Positions 1-8,404 of a stretch of 64,000 nucleotides of DNA are shown here, piece after piece; positions within the stretch are counted from its first letter, which is position 1; every line of letters begins with the position of its first letter. The notes beneath the pieces are model-generated. The model saw only the letters and a list, made by a program, of their open reading frames with translations, made no database searches and was not told the DNA's origin. The position numbers and the translations under genes are program-made. Source of the stretch: Larkinella humicola (lineage in GTDB: Bacteria > Bacteroidota > Bacteroidia > Cytophagales > Spirosomataceae); contig NZ_VTWS01000004.1 in the NCBI RefSeq assembly GCF_008727875.1, positions 248,001-312,000 of the forward strand, given 5' to 3'.

Positions 1-174
1 ACCTACCTCGAACACCCACCCCTGGCATCGGTCGAACAGCATCCGTACCAGATCGGGTTTATGGCAGCTGAAATTCTTCTCAACGTGATCAACGGGAAGA
101 TTGCTCCAACGGATTTGCAAAATGTAATCCTGGAGCCCGAGCTAGTGGTTCGGGAGCAGAGTGCGGTTTTCTGA
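1..174 (+). CDS. LacI-family transcriptional regulator, C-terminal end (partial)
   Basis: Frame 1 is open from the window edge to a TGA at 172-174 and gives the last 57 residues of a protein. The text YQIGFMAAEILLNVINGK followed by an ILEPELVVREQS ending is the usual last stretch of the periplasmic-binding-protein-like effector domain of LacI-type repressors, where a final helix is followed by the strand leading to 'pelvvReS'. Nothing of the DNA-binding head is in the window. The next gene, xylulokinase, is on the other strand and converges on it across a palindrome cluster, so regulation of that sugar kinase is possible but not shown. Family assignment is fairly safe; the effector is unknown. 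Confidence 0.75.
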   Translation, partial: TYLEHPPLASVEQHPYQIGFMAAEILLNVINGKIAPTDLQNVILEPELVVREQSAVF

Positions 175-239
175 ACGTAGCTTTTCTGACTAGGCTAATG
201 TCAATAGTCGGCGACGTTTTTACATATAGGCATTTTACG

Positions 240-441
240 TACCCCGGAGGGGTGTTCTGTTAATAGGAAAACGGTATCATCGATGGTTTTAAGCCCCGGC
301 AGGGGCGACCTAAATCCTGGCGTTGTCAGGGCGCTCCTGCCGGAGCTTGAATGACTATTTATAGCGTTTTTCTATTGACAGAGCACCCCTCCGGGGTAAT
401 TAAAAAAACAGGACTATTGACATTGAACCCCTCCGGGGTAA
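240..441. repeat. REP-like palindrome cluster with inverted outer copies
   Basis: Between the LacI end and xylulokinase lie three copies of a palindrome with core CCCCGGAGGGG. The copy at 240-266 is repeated in inverted orientation at 371-397 with two mismatches over about 27 bases, including its AT-rich tail, and a third copy at 414-441 is a direct repeat of the second. Inside the outer pair sit two further palindromes, GCCCCGGCAGGGGC (about 292-305) and a diverged inverted counterpart (about 332-346). An inverted pair of REP palindromes around a spacer is the REPIN layout. The rest of the 285-base gap shows no gene. Confidence 0.6.
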
Positions 442-458
442 TTATAGACAGATCATTA

Positions 459-1937
459 TCAGTCTGCGAGCACGTTCCGCCATTTCTCGTAGGCATCGCG
501 GTAGGCTTCCTGCGCCCGCATATCCGGTTCGATGGTGCGCGTTACTTTCAAACCGGTGAAGGCTTCCTGGCGGTTTTTGTAAATACCGAGTCCCAATCCG
601 GCACCCCGGGCCGCACCCTGTGCACCATCGGTATTGAAAAGCTGAATTTCGGCACCGGTCAGGTTCGCCAGCGTGTCGCGGAACAGCGGACTGAGGAACA
701 TGTTGGCTTCCCCGGCGCGAATGGTTTTCAGACCAACGCCCACTTGCTCCATGACCTGAATGCCGTAGTAAAACGAGAAGACAATGCCTTCCTGAGCAGC
801 CCGAATCCAGTGGGGGAGGCTGTGGCGCGTCAGTTGCAAACCGTGGAATGAAGCGCCTAAATCGCGGTTTTCCAGCACGCGCTCGGCGCCGTTGCCAAAG
901 GGCAAACACAGCAAACCGTCGGAACCGACGGGCGCGTGGGCCGCCAGATCGTTCATTTCGGCGTAACCAACCGAACCGCGAAGCAGGTGATTCCGCAGCC
1001 AGCTATTCAGAATGCCGGTGCCGTTGATGCAGAGCAGAACACCGTAGCGCGGGGCTTCCGGCGTGTGGCTGACGTGCAGAAAGGTGTTGACGCGGGATTG
1101 TGGATCGTATTTGGCCTGATCACTGACGCCGTAGACGACGCCCGACGTACCCGCCGTGGCGGCAATTTCGTTGGGTTCCAGTACGTTGAGCGAAAACGCG
1201 TTGTTGGGCTGGTCGCCCGCGCGGTAGGTCACGGGCGTTCCGGTGGCCAGGCCCAACTCGCTGGCGGCCTTCGACGTCAGTTCGCCCTGGACGGAAAATG
1301 TCGGTTTGATGTCGGCAACGAGCGAGGGGTCGAATCCGAAATAATCCAGCAGAAAATCCGCCGGTTTTTCGTTCTGAAAATCCCACAGAATGCCTTCCGA
1401 CAGCCCGGAGGGCGTCGTGACGATTTCGCCGGTCATGCGGGCGGCCAGGTAGTCGCCCGGCAGCATGAATTTATGAATTTTGCTGTAAATCGCGGGCTCG
1501 TTTTCCTTCACCCACGCCAGTTTGGCGGCCGTAAAGTTGCCCGGCGAGTTAAGCAGGTGTTGCAGACTTTTGGTCCGACCAACGGTTTCGAAGGCTTTTT
1601 CACCGTAGGAAACCGCCCGGCTGTCGCACCAGATGATGGACGGACGCAGCACGTTTAACTCCTTGTCGACAATCACCAGGCCGTGCATCTGGTACGAAAT
1701 GCCGATGGCTTTCACGTCTTCCGGTTTCACGCCGGTTTTCGACAACACGGTTTTGGACGCCAGACAGGCATTTTTCCACCACGCATCGGGGTTTTGCTCG
1801 GCATAGCCCGGCAGGGGCGCGTCGATGGGCATTTCCGATTCGGGGAAAAAAGCGGAGGCCACCACCGCACCGGTTTCAACTTCGAGCAAACAGGCTTTTA
1901 CGGACGAACTGCCGACATCAAATCCAAGGAGATACAT
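459..1937 (-). CDS. xylB: Xylulokinase (FGGY carbohydrate kinase)
   Basis: About 492 residues, the normal length for FGGY kinases. It should phosphorylate D-xylulose with ATP to feed the pentose phosphate pathway in the cytoplasm. The N-terminal ATPase motif LLGFDVGSSSVKA is at residues 3-15; the QMHG motif at about 83-86 is typical of xylulokinases among FGGY proteins; the catalytic Asp is probably in AGDQPNNAF near residue 242; the C-terminal lobe has the Gly-rich segment GAQGAARGAGLGLG. An upstream Met eight residues earlier is in frame, but the chosen ATG places the motif where the family has it. No xylose isomerase is beside it, so the substrate rests on the family motif alone. Confidence 0.85.
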   Translation of the reverse strand: MYLLGFDVGSSSVKACLLEVETGAVVASAFFPESEMPIDAPLPGYAEQNPDAWWKNACLASKTVLSKTGVKPEDVKAIGISYQMHGLVIVDKELNVLRPSIIWCDSRAVSYGEKAFETVGRTKSLQHLLNSPGNFTAAKLAWVKENEPAIYSKIHKFMLPGDYLAARMTGEIVTTPSGLSEGILWDFQNEKPADFLLDYFGFDPSLVADIKPTFSVQGELTSKAASELGLATGTPVTYRAGDQPNNAFSLNVLEPNEIAATAGTSGVVYGVSDQAKYDPQSRVNTFLHVSHTPEAPRYGVLLCINGTGILNSWLRNHLLRGSVGYAEMNDLAAHAPVGSDGLLCLPFGNGAERVLENRDLGASFHGLQLTRHSLPHWIRAAQEGIVFSFYYGIQVMEQVGVGLKTIRAGEANMFLSPLFRDTLANLTGAEIQLFNTDGAQGAARGAGLGLGIYKNRQEAFTGLKVTRTIEPDMRAQEAYRDAYEKWRNVLAD

Positions 1938-2144
1938 GGGGTACGCAAGGTTCAGATACAAACGAGGTGCAAAGTACGCAGAGCGGAGAAGTTAGGCAAG
2001 CGATCAGGCTGCCGGGGCTTGTTAAGTCTCAGGTTGCGGTCTGGTTTGGCAGGTCGGCCAAGACAAAAACGGCCCTTGCCCTGCGGGCTTCCTGTCCATC
2101 CGGATCCATCGACACTGGGAAGGCAGCGAGACCGTACCCTTTCC
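1938..2144. other. Gene-free spacer upstream of xylulokinase
   Basis: No credible coding sequence is seen between the xylulokinase start and the terminator of the oligopeptidase. Short open frames here have no recognisable motif. On the minus strand a TACTTTG near 1970 resembles a shortened Bacteroidota -7 element ahead of xylulokinase, but it lacks one spacer base and is not called as a promoter. Confidence 0.4.
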
Positions 2145-2200
2145 TTCAAAAGTAAAAAGTCCCCGATTGTCACAGCAACCGGGGACTTTTTACTTTTGAA
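2145..2200 (-). terminator. Strong intrinsic terminator after oligopeptidase B
   Basis: Perfect 21-base arms (2145-2165 and 2180-2200) around a 14-base loop. The stem has a GC core CCCCG/CGGGG and A/T-rich flanks, so U runs occur in transcripts of either strand. It starts nine bases past the oligopeptidase stop codon, as expected for its terminator, and could also stop transcription from the other side. Confidence 0.8.
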
Positions 2201-2209
2201 ATTGCTATT

Positions 2210-4282
2210 TTACTCCCTGATTCCCACCAGGTTCAGCATGAACGCGTATTCCAACGCAATCTCTTTCAAGGCTTCAAACCGCCCCGATGCCCCACCGTGG
2301 CCAGCTTCCAGATTGGTGTGCAGCAGGAGCTGATTGGTGTCGGTTTTCATGGTGCGGAGTTTGGCAACCCATTTGGCCGGTTCCCAGTATTGCACCTGCG
2401 AGTCGTGTAAACCGGTCATCACCAGCATGTTCGGGTAGGCTTGCTCCTTCACATTGTCGTAAGGTGAATACGACAGCATGTAATCGTAGTATTTCTTGAT
2501 CTTCGGATTGCCCCATTCTTCAAACTCGCCGGTCGTCAGCGGAATGCTTTCGTCGAGCATGGTTGTGACCACATCGACAAACGGCACCGACGCCACGACG
2601 CCCCGGTACAATTGCGGTTTTTGGTTTACAACCGCACCCATCAGCAAACCGCCCGCGCTGCCGCCCATCGCAAACAGCTTGTCGGCGCTCGTATAGTTGT
2701 GCTGAATCAAATAATCCGAAACGTCCACAAAGTCGTTGAAGGTGTTTTTCTTCTTGAGCATTTTGCCGTTGTCGTACCACTTCCGGCCCATTTCCTGACC
2801 ACCCCGAATGTGGGCAATGGCGAACAGAAAACCGCGGTCGAGCAGGCTCAGGCGCGTGGAGCTAAAACCGGGGTCGGTCGAATAACCGTAGGAACCGTAA
2901 GAATATTGCAGCAGCGGAGCGGAACCGTCTTTGGGCGTGTCTTTTCGGTGGACAATCGAAACCGGAATTCGGGCACCATCGCGGGATTTGACGAAAAACC
3001 GCTCCGACGTGTAGTTCGCCGGATCAAAACCACCCAGCACTTCCTGCTGTTTCATCAGCGTTTTTTCCTTCGTTTCCATGTTGTAATCGAAGGTCGAGCT
3101 GGGCGTCGTCAGCGACGAATAACCGAAACGCAGGGTAGTGGAATTGAAATCCGGGTTATAGCCAATCCCGGCCACATAAGCCGGTTCGCCAAAATCCAGG
3201 TAATGTTCTTCCTTGTTCCGGCGATCGATCACCCGCAGATGAATCAATCCCTCTCTGCGTTCGCCCAGAACCAGGTGGTTTTTGAAGACATCCAGTTGCT
3301 GTAAATAAACGTGGTGGCGGTGCGGAATGACTTCTTTCCAGGCCGACCGGTCGTTGGTTTTGGTTTCCTTCGCTTCCATCAGCCGGAAGTTTTCGGCTTT
3401 CCAGTTCGTTCGGACGTAGAAGCTCGTTTCCAGGTGCTGAATGTCGTATTCGTGGCCTTTTTCGCGGGGCAGAAAAACGACAAACTCGCCCGTCGGGTTG
3501 CTCGCTTCCAAAAGCCGGTATTCCGTCGCCACGCCGTTGTGGTCAGACACCACGGCGATGTATTTTTTCGACTTCATGCGGCCCAGGCCCATGTAAAACT
3601 GGTTGTCCGTTTCTTCGTAAAGCAGCACGTCCTGCGCCGGATCGGTGCCCAGCACGTGCCGGTATACCTGATAGCCCAGCAGCGTTTGCGGGTCTTTCCG
3701 GATGTAGAAAAGTGTCTGGTTATCAGCCGCCCAGGCGTAGCTGCCGCCTTCGGTGTCGGGAATGGCATCCGGGTAAATCTCCCCGGTTTTCAGGTTTTTG
3801 ATGCGCAGCGTATACATCCGCCGACTAACGGTATCTTCGCCGTAGGCCACCAGTTCATCATTGTCCGACACTTCCAGGCCGCCGATGTTGTAGTACGAAT
3901 ACGGTTTTGCCATTTCGTTGACATCCAGCATGATTTCCTCTTCGGCGTCCAGCGAACCGGGTTTCCGGCAATACACGGGGTATTCACCCCCTTCGACAAA
4001 CTTGGTATAATAGTAATAGTTGCCTTCCTTATAGGGTACCGATTCGTCCTGCTGTTTGATGCGGCCTTTCATTTCCTCAAACAGCTTCTCCCGAAAGTCT
4101 TTGACGGGTGCCAATACGTCTTCCAGATGCGCATTTTCGGCTTTCAGGTAGTCGATCACCTCGGGATTTTCCCGTTCGTTGAGCCAGTAGTAATTGTCGA
4201 TCCGGGTGTGGCCGTGAGTGGTCAGTTCGGTCGGTTTGATGGCCGCCTGGGGCAAAACCGGTGTCGTCTGCGCGTTTGTCAT
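2210..4282 (-). CDS. ptrB: Oligopeptidase B-like S9 family peptidase
   Basis: 690 residues from the chosen ATG; 37 upstream in-frame residues look like non-coding leader. Prolyl-oligopeptidase fold: N-terminal segment and seven-bladed propeller (about 1-410), then the alpha/beta hydrolase domain. The nucleophile is Ser542 in GGSAGG, with Asp627 in GLHDSQV and His662 in EAGHGG completing the triad. Acidic residues and overall layout fit protease II, which cuts after Lys/Arg in short peptides. No signal peptide is visible, so a cytoplasmic role in peptide breakdown is likely. It is divergent from the M28 peptidase gene and ends at a strong hairpin. Confidence 0.9.
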   Translation of the reverse strand: MTNAQTTPVLPQAAIKPTELTTHGHTRIDNYYWLNERENPEVIDYLKAENAHLEDVLAPVKDFREKLFEEMKGRIKQQDESVPYKEGNYYYYTKFVEGGEYPVYCRKPGSLDAEEEIMLDVNEMAKPYSYYNIGGLEVSDNDELVAYGEDTVSRRMYTLRIKNLKTGEIYPDAIPDTEGGSYAWAADNQTLFYIRKDPQTLLGYQVYRHVLGTDPAQDVLLYEETDNQFYMGLGRMKSKKYIAVVSDHNGVATEYRLLEASNPTGEFVVFLPREKGHEYDIQHLETSFYVRTNWKAENFRLMEAKETKTNDRSAWKEVIPHRHHVYLQQLDVFKNHLVLGERREGLIHLRVIDRRNKEEHYLDFGEPAYVAGIGYNPDFNSTTLRFGYSSLTTPSSTFDYNMETKEKTLMKQQEVLGGFDPANYTSERFFVKSRDGARIPVSIVHRKDTPKDGSAPLLQYSYGSYGYSTDPGFSSTRLSLLDRGFLFAIAHIRGGQEMGRKWYDNGKMLKKKNTFNDFVDVSDYLIQHNYTSADKLFAMGGSAGGLLMGAVVNQKPQLYRGVVASVPFVDVVTTMLDESIPLTTGEFEEWGNPKIKKYYDYMLSYSPYDNVKEQAYPNMLVMTGLHDSQVQYWEPAKWVAKLRTMKTDTNQLLLHTNLEAGHGGASGRFEALKEIALEYAFMLNLVGIRE

Positions 4283-4440
4283 AGAATTCGATGGGACTGA
4301 ATACGAAACCCAATAACACCTTTTTTTCAGGATTCGTTGAGGTGTTTCGATTTGGGCAAGAAACTTAAAGTTTTTTCGCCACTTACGCGGCATTCCCTCG
4401 CTTTTTTGTTATTTTGAGGAGTTATACGGATATCCTCACT

Positions 4441-5949
4441 ATGCGAAAAAAAGTCTACGCTTATCTGCTGCTTTCTGGCGGTATTTGTTTGCTGAGTGCC
4501 TACACACTGAAAAAAAAGGGTGACCGGATCGACGAAGGACAAACCCGCCCAACGCTGGAAAAAGTTTTTGCCAAAATCAATCAGGAAGTACTGCAAAACA
4601 GCCGGGTTTTTGAAACCCTCACCGATGCCACGCAAAAAATTGGCCACCGGCTGACGGGCAGTGCCAACGGAAGCCGCGCGGAGGAATATACCTATAACCT
4701 GCTGAAGCAATACGGCTATTCGGATACGAAATATGCCCCTTTTGAAGTGGAATCGTGGATGCGCGACACAGTGACGCTGGCGGTGGTACCCCGGAAAAGC
4801 GATAATTTCCGGGATGTCGAAGTGGTTGCCCTGGCGCATTCGCCCGTTGAAGCCCACGTTCAGGGGGAAATCATTGACATTGGCAACGGGCTGGAAGGTG
4901 ATTTTGCGGCACTGAAAGACCGGATCAAAGGGAAAATTGCGCTGGTGAACATCGGTCTGGCGGCTCCCACGAAGGGCGCCCGGAACCTCCACCGCTCCGA
5001 AAAAACCGCTCTCGCCATTCAGCATGGGGCCATTGGTGTGATTATGGTCAATCTGGTGCCGGGCAATGTGCTGCTGACCGGAACGGCCTCCGTAACCGGC
5101 AAGCTCATTCCGGTTCCATCGGTGTGCATTTCGCTGGAAAGTGGTCAGGAAATCCGCCAGTGGATGCAGGAGCAGAAAAACCTGCAGGCGGTGATCGACA
5201 TGACCAACGTGAGCCGAAAAATCCGGGCGCGGAACGTCGTCGCAACGCTGAAAGGGTCGCAGTTTCCCGACGAAAAAATCATCATTGGCGGCCATCTCGA
5301 CTCCTGGGATCTGGCCACGGGCGCCATCGACAACGGCATTGGCTCGTTCTCCATTCTCGACATTGCCCGCACGTTCAAAGCCCTGAAAATAAAGCCGAAA
5401 CGCACCATCGAGTTTGTGATGTTCATGGGCGAGGAGCAGGGCTTGCTGGGTTCGCGCAGTCTGGTGGACGATTTGAAAAAAAGCGGCCAGTTGGACAACG
5501 TCCGGTACATCCTGAATCTGGACATGACCAACGACCCGAGCGGTTTTAATGCTTTTGGCCGGAGCGAAATGGTGCCTTTCCTGACTGAAATTGGCGAAAC
5601 GGTCAAGCTGGTCGAACCGGGTTTCCAGAATACGGTATCGAATCAGGCCGGGTTGCACAGTGATCATCAGCCGTTTATGATGGAAGGCGTGCCGGTGGTC
5701 GGCATGAGTGGTCATCTGGACCGGAACGTGCTGGATTGTTACCACGCCAATTGTGACAACATGAATCTGGTCAACAAAGACCAGTTGAAAAATACTGTCC
5801 GTTATTCGGCGATGTTGCTCTACGCGCTCGCCAACGCCGATGCAATTCCGACGCAACGCATGGACGACACCAAAACCCGCGATTTCCTGATTGCGCAGGG
5901 CCTCAGGACGCCCCTGCAAATCGCGAACGAATGGCGCTGGAAGGAGTAA
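4441..5949 (+). CDS. M28 family zinc metallopeptidase, membrane-anchored or secreted
   Basis: 502 residues. The start MRKKVYAYLLLSGGICLLSAY gives a signal peptide or N-terminal anchor, so the enzyme is exported; the earlier in-frame Met would ruin this. A protease-associated (PA) type domain lies around residues 130-240. The M28 zinc site is complete: His285 and Asp287 in GGHLDSW, bridging Asp297 in IDNGIG, Glu331-Glu332 in GEEQG, Asp361 in NLDMTND and His409 in HSDHQPF. The family are aminopeptidases or carboxypeptidases acting on extracytoplasmic peptides. It is followed by a textbook terminator and is divergent from oligopeptidase B, so the two may serve peptide use together. Confidence 0.88.
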   Translation: MRKKVYAYLLLSGGICLLSAYTLKKKGDRIDEGQTRPTLEKVFAKINQEVLQNSRVFETLTDATQKIGHRLTGSANGSRAEEYTYNLLKQYGYSDTKYAPFEVESWMRDTVTLAVVPRKSDNFRDVEVVALAHSPVEAHVQGEIIDIGNGLEGDFAALKDRIKGKIALVNIGLAAPTKGARNLHRSEKTALAIQHGAIGVIMVNLVPGNVLLTGTASVTGKLIPVPSVCISLESGQEIRQWMQEQKNLQAVIDMTNVSRKIRARNVVATLKGSQFPDEKIIIGGHLDSWDLATGAIDNGIGSFSILDIARTFKALKIKPKRTIEFVMFMGEEQGLLGSRSLVDDLKKSGQLDNVRYILNLDMTNDPSGFNAFGRSEMVPFLTEIGETVKLVEPGFQNTVSNQAGLHSDHQPFMMEGVPVVGMSGHLDRNVLDCYHANCDNMNLVNKDQLKNTVRYSAMLLYALANADAIPTQRMDDTKTRDFLIAQGLRTPLQIANEWRWKE

Positions 5950-5981
5950 GTTCCCTTTCCAATAAAACGCATCAGATTGAG

Positions 5982-6024
5982 CGCCCCCGTTAAACCGGTT
6001 TCGGTTTAACGGGGGCGTTTTTTT
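5982..6024 (+). terminator. Intrinsic terminator after the M28 peptidase
   Basis: Perfect 16-base arms (5982-5997 and 6002-6017) with a GTTT loop, followed by seven T. It lies 32 bases past the peptidase stop codon. Confidence 0.9.
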
Positions 6025-6160
6025 GGTTATGCGATCAAAATTTTGACCACTATTTTGGGGTTGCACTAGCCCAATCGCGCCCTTTTGTCGTATTGATTTC
6101 AGCCTTAGCGCATTGCCATGCGTACAAGCCTGCATTTTCTCCTTTCTAAACCCTCTTTTT

Positions 6161-7609
6161 ATGGAAGACAACCACGCTACTGCGGAAGATTCCGGTCGTC
6201 GGAATTTCCTGAAAACGTCGTCACTGGCGGCTACTTCTTTTCTGATCGTTCCCCGGCATGTCCTGGGAAAAGGCTTCATCGCCCCCAGCGATAAACTGAA
6301 CATTGCCGGGATTGGCGTAGGCGGAAAAGGGAAAAGCGACCTGGCATCGTTTGCCAAAAGTCCTCATGTGAACATTGTCGCGCTCTGCGATGTGGATGAC
6401 CGTCAGGCGGTTGACTCCCGCTCCAAATATCCCAAAGCGACGTATTACAAGGATTTTCGGGAAATGCTGTCGAAAGAACGCAAGAACATCGATGCCTGCT
6501 CCATTTCGACGCCCGACAACACCCACGCTGTGGCTACGCTGGCCGCGATGCAACTGGGCAAACACGTGTATACCCAAAAACCGCTGACGCACGATATCTA
6601 CGAATCCCGGATTCTGGGGCAGGCGGCTAAAAAATACAAGGTAATCACCCAGATGGGTAACCAGGGCGGTTCGGGCAACGGCGTTCGACGGATGAAAGAA
6701 ATCTACGATGCCGGCACGATTGGCGAGGTGCATAAAGTGCTGGCCTGGACCAACCGCCCGGTTTGGCCACAAGCCGTTCCAACCGATCAGTCGTACGAGA
6801 TTCCGAAAGAACTGGACTTTGATCTGTGGCTGGGTCCTGCCAAAAAAGTGCCGTACAATCAGTCGTATCTGCCGTGGAACTGGCGGGGCTGGTGGCCGTA
6901 TGGAACGGGTGCGCTCGGCGATATGGCCTGCCACATTCTGGACCCGGTTTTCCGGATTTTGCCGCTCGATTATCCCAATTCGGTAGAATGCAGCGTGGCC
7001 GGTACCTGGACCTTTACGCTCCGCGAACAGGATCATAACCCGGACTGGACGCCGTTCTCGTCGTCGATTCACCTGAATTATCCCCGGAAAGACAACAAAG
7101 GCGACATTAAACTAAGCTGGTATGACGGCGGCATTTTACCCGAACTCCCGGAAGAACTCCAGCCGGGCGAAGCCTTCGGGAATTCCGACGGGGGCGTGTT
7201 GTTCATTGGGTCGAAAGGGAAACTGATGGCCGACTGTTACGGTGCCAATCCGCGACTGCTGCCGTTGAAAGCCAACGAGACGCTTAACATTCCGGAAACC
7301 ATTGCCCGTGTGCCAAACGAAGATCACTATCTGCAATGGGTCGATGCCTGCATCGCCGGGTATGGCAAAGGCGTAACGAGTTCGCCGTTCGAATACGCTG
7401 CGCCGTTTGCCGAAAGCATTCTGATCGGGAATCTGGCCCTGCGGAGCTGGATGCTGCGCGACAATCCGACGGCGAAACGCTCGGCGGATCGGTATAATGG
7501 CCGGAAAAAGCTGCTTTGGGATGCTGCCAACATGAAAATCACGAATTACGACCTGGCCAACCAGTATGTGAAGCGGGAGTATCGGGAGGGTTGGAGTTTG
7601 GTGGTGTAA
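6161..7609 (+). CDS. Gfo/Idh/MocA family oxidoreductase with Tat signal
   Basis: 482 residues. The N-terminus GRRNFLKTSSLAATSFLIV (Arg13-Arg14) is a twin-arginine export signal, so this NAD(P)-dependent enzyme is probably folded in the cytoplasm and moved to the periplasm. A Rossmann segment follows (IAGIGVGGKG, about 46-55). The usual EKP dinucleotide/catalytic motif appears as QKPLTHD, and GALGDMACHILDP supplies the conserved His of the C-terminal domain. Such long Tat-linked members in Bacteroidota act on sugars or glycosides. The ATG at 6161 directly precedes the acidic n-region; the earlier in-frame Met would put extra hydrophobic residues first. Substrate unknown. Confidence 0.85.
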   Translation: MEDNHATAEDSGRRNFLKTSSLAATSFLIVPRHVLGKGFIAPSDKLNIAGIGVGGKGKSDLASFAKSPHVNIVALCDVDDRQAVDSRSKYPKATYYKDFREMLSKERKNIDACSISTPDNTHAVATLAAMQLGKHVYTQKPLTHDIYESRILGQAAKKYKVITQMGNQGGSGNGVRRMKEIYDAGTIGEVHKVLAWTNRPVWPQAVPTDQSYEIPKELDFDLWLGPAKKVPYNQSYLPWNWRGWWPYGTGALGDMACHILDPVFRILPLDYPNSVECSVAGTWTFTLREQDHNPDWTPFSSSIHLNYPRKDNKGDIKLSWYDGGILPELPEELQPGEAFGNSDGGVLFIGSKGKLMADCYGANPRLLPLKANETLNIPETIARVPNEDHYLQWVDACIAGYGKGVTSSPFEYAAPFAESILIGNLALRSWMLRDNPTAKRSADRYNGRKKLLWDAANMKITNYDLANQYVKREYREGWSLVV

Positions 7610-7680
7610 GCCTTATGAAGAGCAGTACTAAGAATCGGTTATTGTAGGTAATCCTGATGTCAGCTTGGGAAAGAGCGTAA

Positions 7681-8133
7681 TTAGTCTTCTTTCTCAGGCT
7701 GATTCAGCATCTGATACAACTCTTCCGTATTGAGAACCCGGTTAAAGCCCAATGCCTGCAAATGGGTGGTCAGTTTTTTATCTCCAGTCCAGAGCCATCC
7801 ACCGGTCTGCAAGGTCAGAGCAACGTAACTGATATCGAAATGATCAACATTGGTTGTAAGGCGTTCCGCTTCTTGCCAATGGTGAGGCTCAATCAGGCTT
7901 TCATTATATAGTTTCAAATTACCAATGAGCATAGAGAGATCATCGATTACGTCCTCAAGCGGCTTTTTGGCGTATTTGACGATTTTTGGCTGGTGTTTGA
8001 ATAGCTCGACTACTGCATAATGGCAACTGACGCGTCGGAGCGAGAGAGAAGGATCAGTCAGAAGGCGTGCTATTCTGCCGTTGGCTGAAATTAGGGCGCT
8101 AAACAAAATATTCGCATCAACGGTAACAATCAT
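7681..8133 (-). CDS. PIN-domain toxin-like ribonuclease (VapC-type)
   Basis: 150 residues starting MIVTVDANILFSALI. The first acidic residue of the PIN active site is Asp6, with further acidic residues in AVVELFKH, DHFDISYVAL and TGDKKL, the order expected for a Mg-dependent PIN nuclease. Its ATG overlaps the stop of the upstream small gene by four bases (ATGA), the usual antitoxin-toxin coupling. PIN toxins of this kind cut tRNA or mRNA when the antitoxin is lost. It could also be a solitary PIN domain protein of the COG2405/COG4634 kind; target unknown. Confidence 0.8.
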   Translation of the reverse strand: MIVTVDANILFSALISANGRIARLLTDPSLSLRRVSCHYAVVELFKHQPKIVKYAKKPLEDVIDDLSMLIGNLKLYNESLIEPHHWQEAERLTTNVDHFDISYVALTLQTGGWLWTGDKKLTTHLQALGFNRVLNTEELYQMLNQPEKED

Positions 8134-8336
8134 GGAATGAAACGATGCTTGTTTTCTTTCCACCATTTCGTGTCCACTTCCCGTGCTAATTCTGTAGCTT
8201 GTTCTTCTGTTCCCTGGTTGCTGGCATTGGATTCCAGAAATCTAAAATAATTGACAAACTTCTGCACTTCCTCCATGTCAATTAAGGAACTGTTGAGTCG
8301 AATGACTATTTCATTATTTTGACGCTCAATGACCAT
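8130..8336 (-). CDS. Putative antitoxin of the PIN pair
   Basis: 68 residues, acidic and Glu/Asp-rich in the second half (residues 42-55). The start reads MVIERQNNEIVIRLNSSLIDMEEVQKFVNYFRFLE in pattern: a short strand, then helices. This small size, position just upstream, and four-base overlap with the PIN gene fit an antitoxin. I cannot name a DNA-binding family with certainty; a similar small strand-helix protein commonly precedes PIN toxins in cyanobacteria and Bacteroidota. A TATCTTTG promoter element lies a few bases upstream. Confidence 0.65.
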   Translation of the reverse strand: MVIERQNNEIVIRLNSSLIDMEEVQKFVNYFRFLESNASNQGTEEQATELAREVDTKWWKENKHRFIP

Positions 8337-8351
8337 AATTTTCTCTTTTTA

Positions 8352-8359
8352 CAAAGATA
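8352..8359 (-). promoter_or_regulatory. TAnnTTTG -7 element for the PIN toxin-antitoxin pair
   Basis: On the minus strand TATCTTTG matches the Bacteroidota -7 consensus and lies 16 bases before the antitoxin ATG, implying a very short leader. No good -33 TTTG is seen at the right distance. Confidence 0.45.
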
Positions 8360-8404
8360 GCATTTTGAGCGGAGTCCTTTTGCGTTCTTTGCCGCTGAAA
8401 GTGG

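Noticed and set aside
1967-2155. 62-codon open frame between xylulokinase and the terminator
   Set aside because: No motif, runs into the terminator stem, and has no promoter or plausible partner.
4327-6357. 676-codon open frame on the minus strand across the M28 peptidase gene
   Set aside because: The plus strand carries a signal peptide and a complete M28 zinc site; the minus frame is rich in His, Arg, Gln and Phe with no motif, as expected for the antisense shadow of a GC-biased gene.
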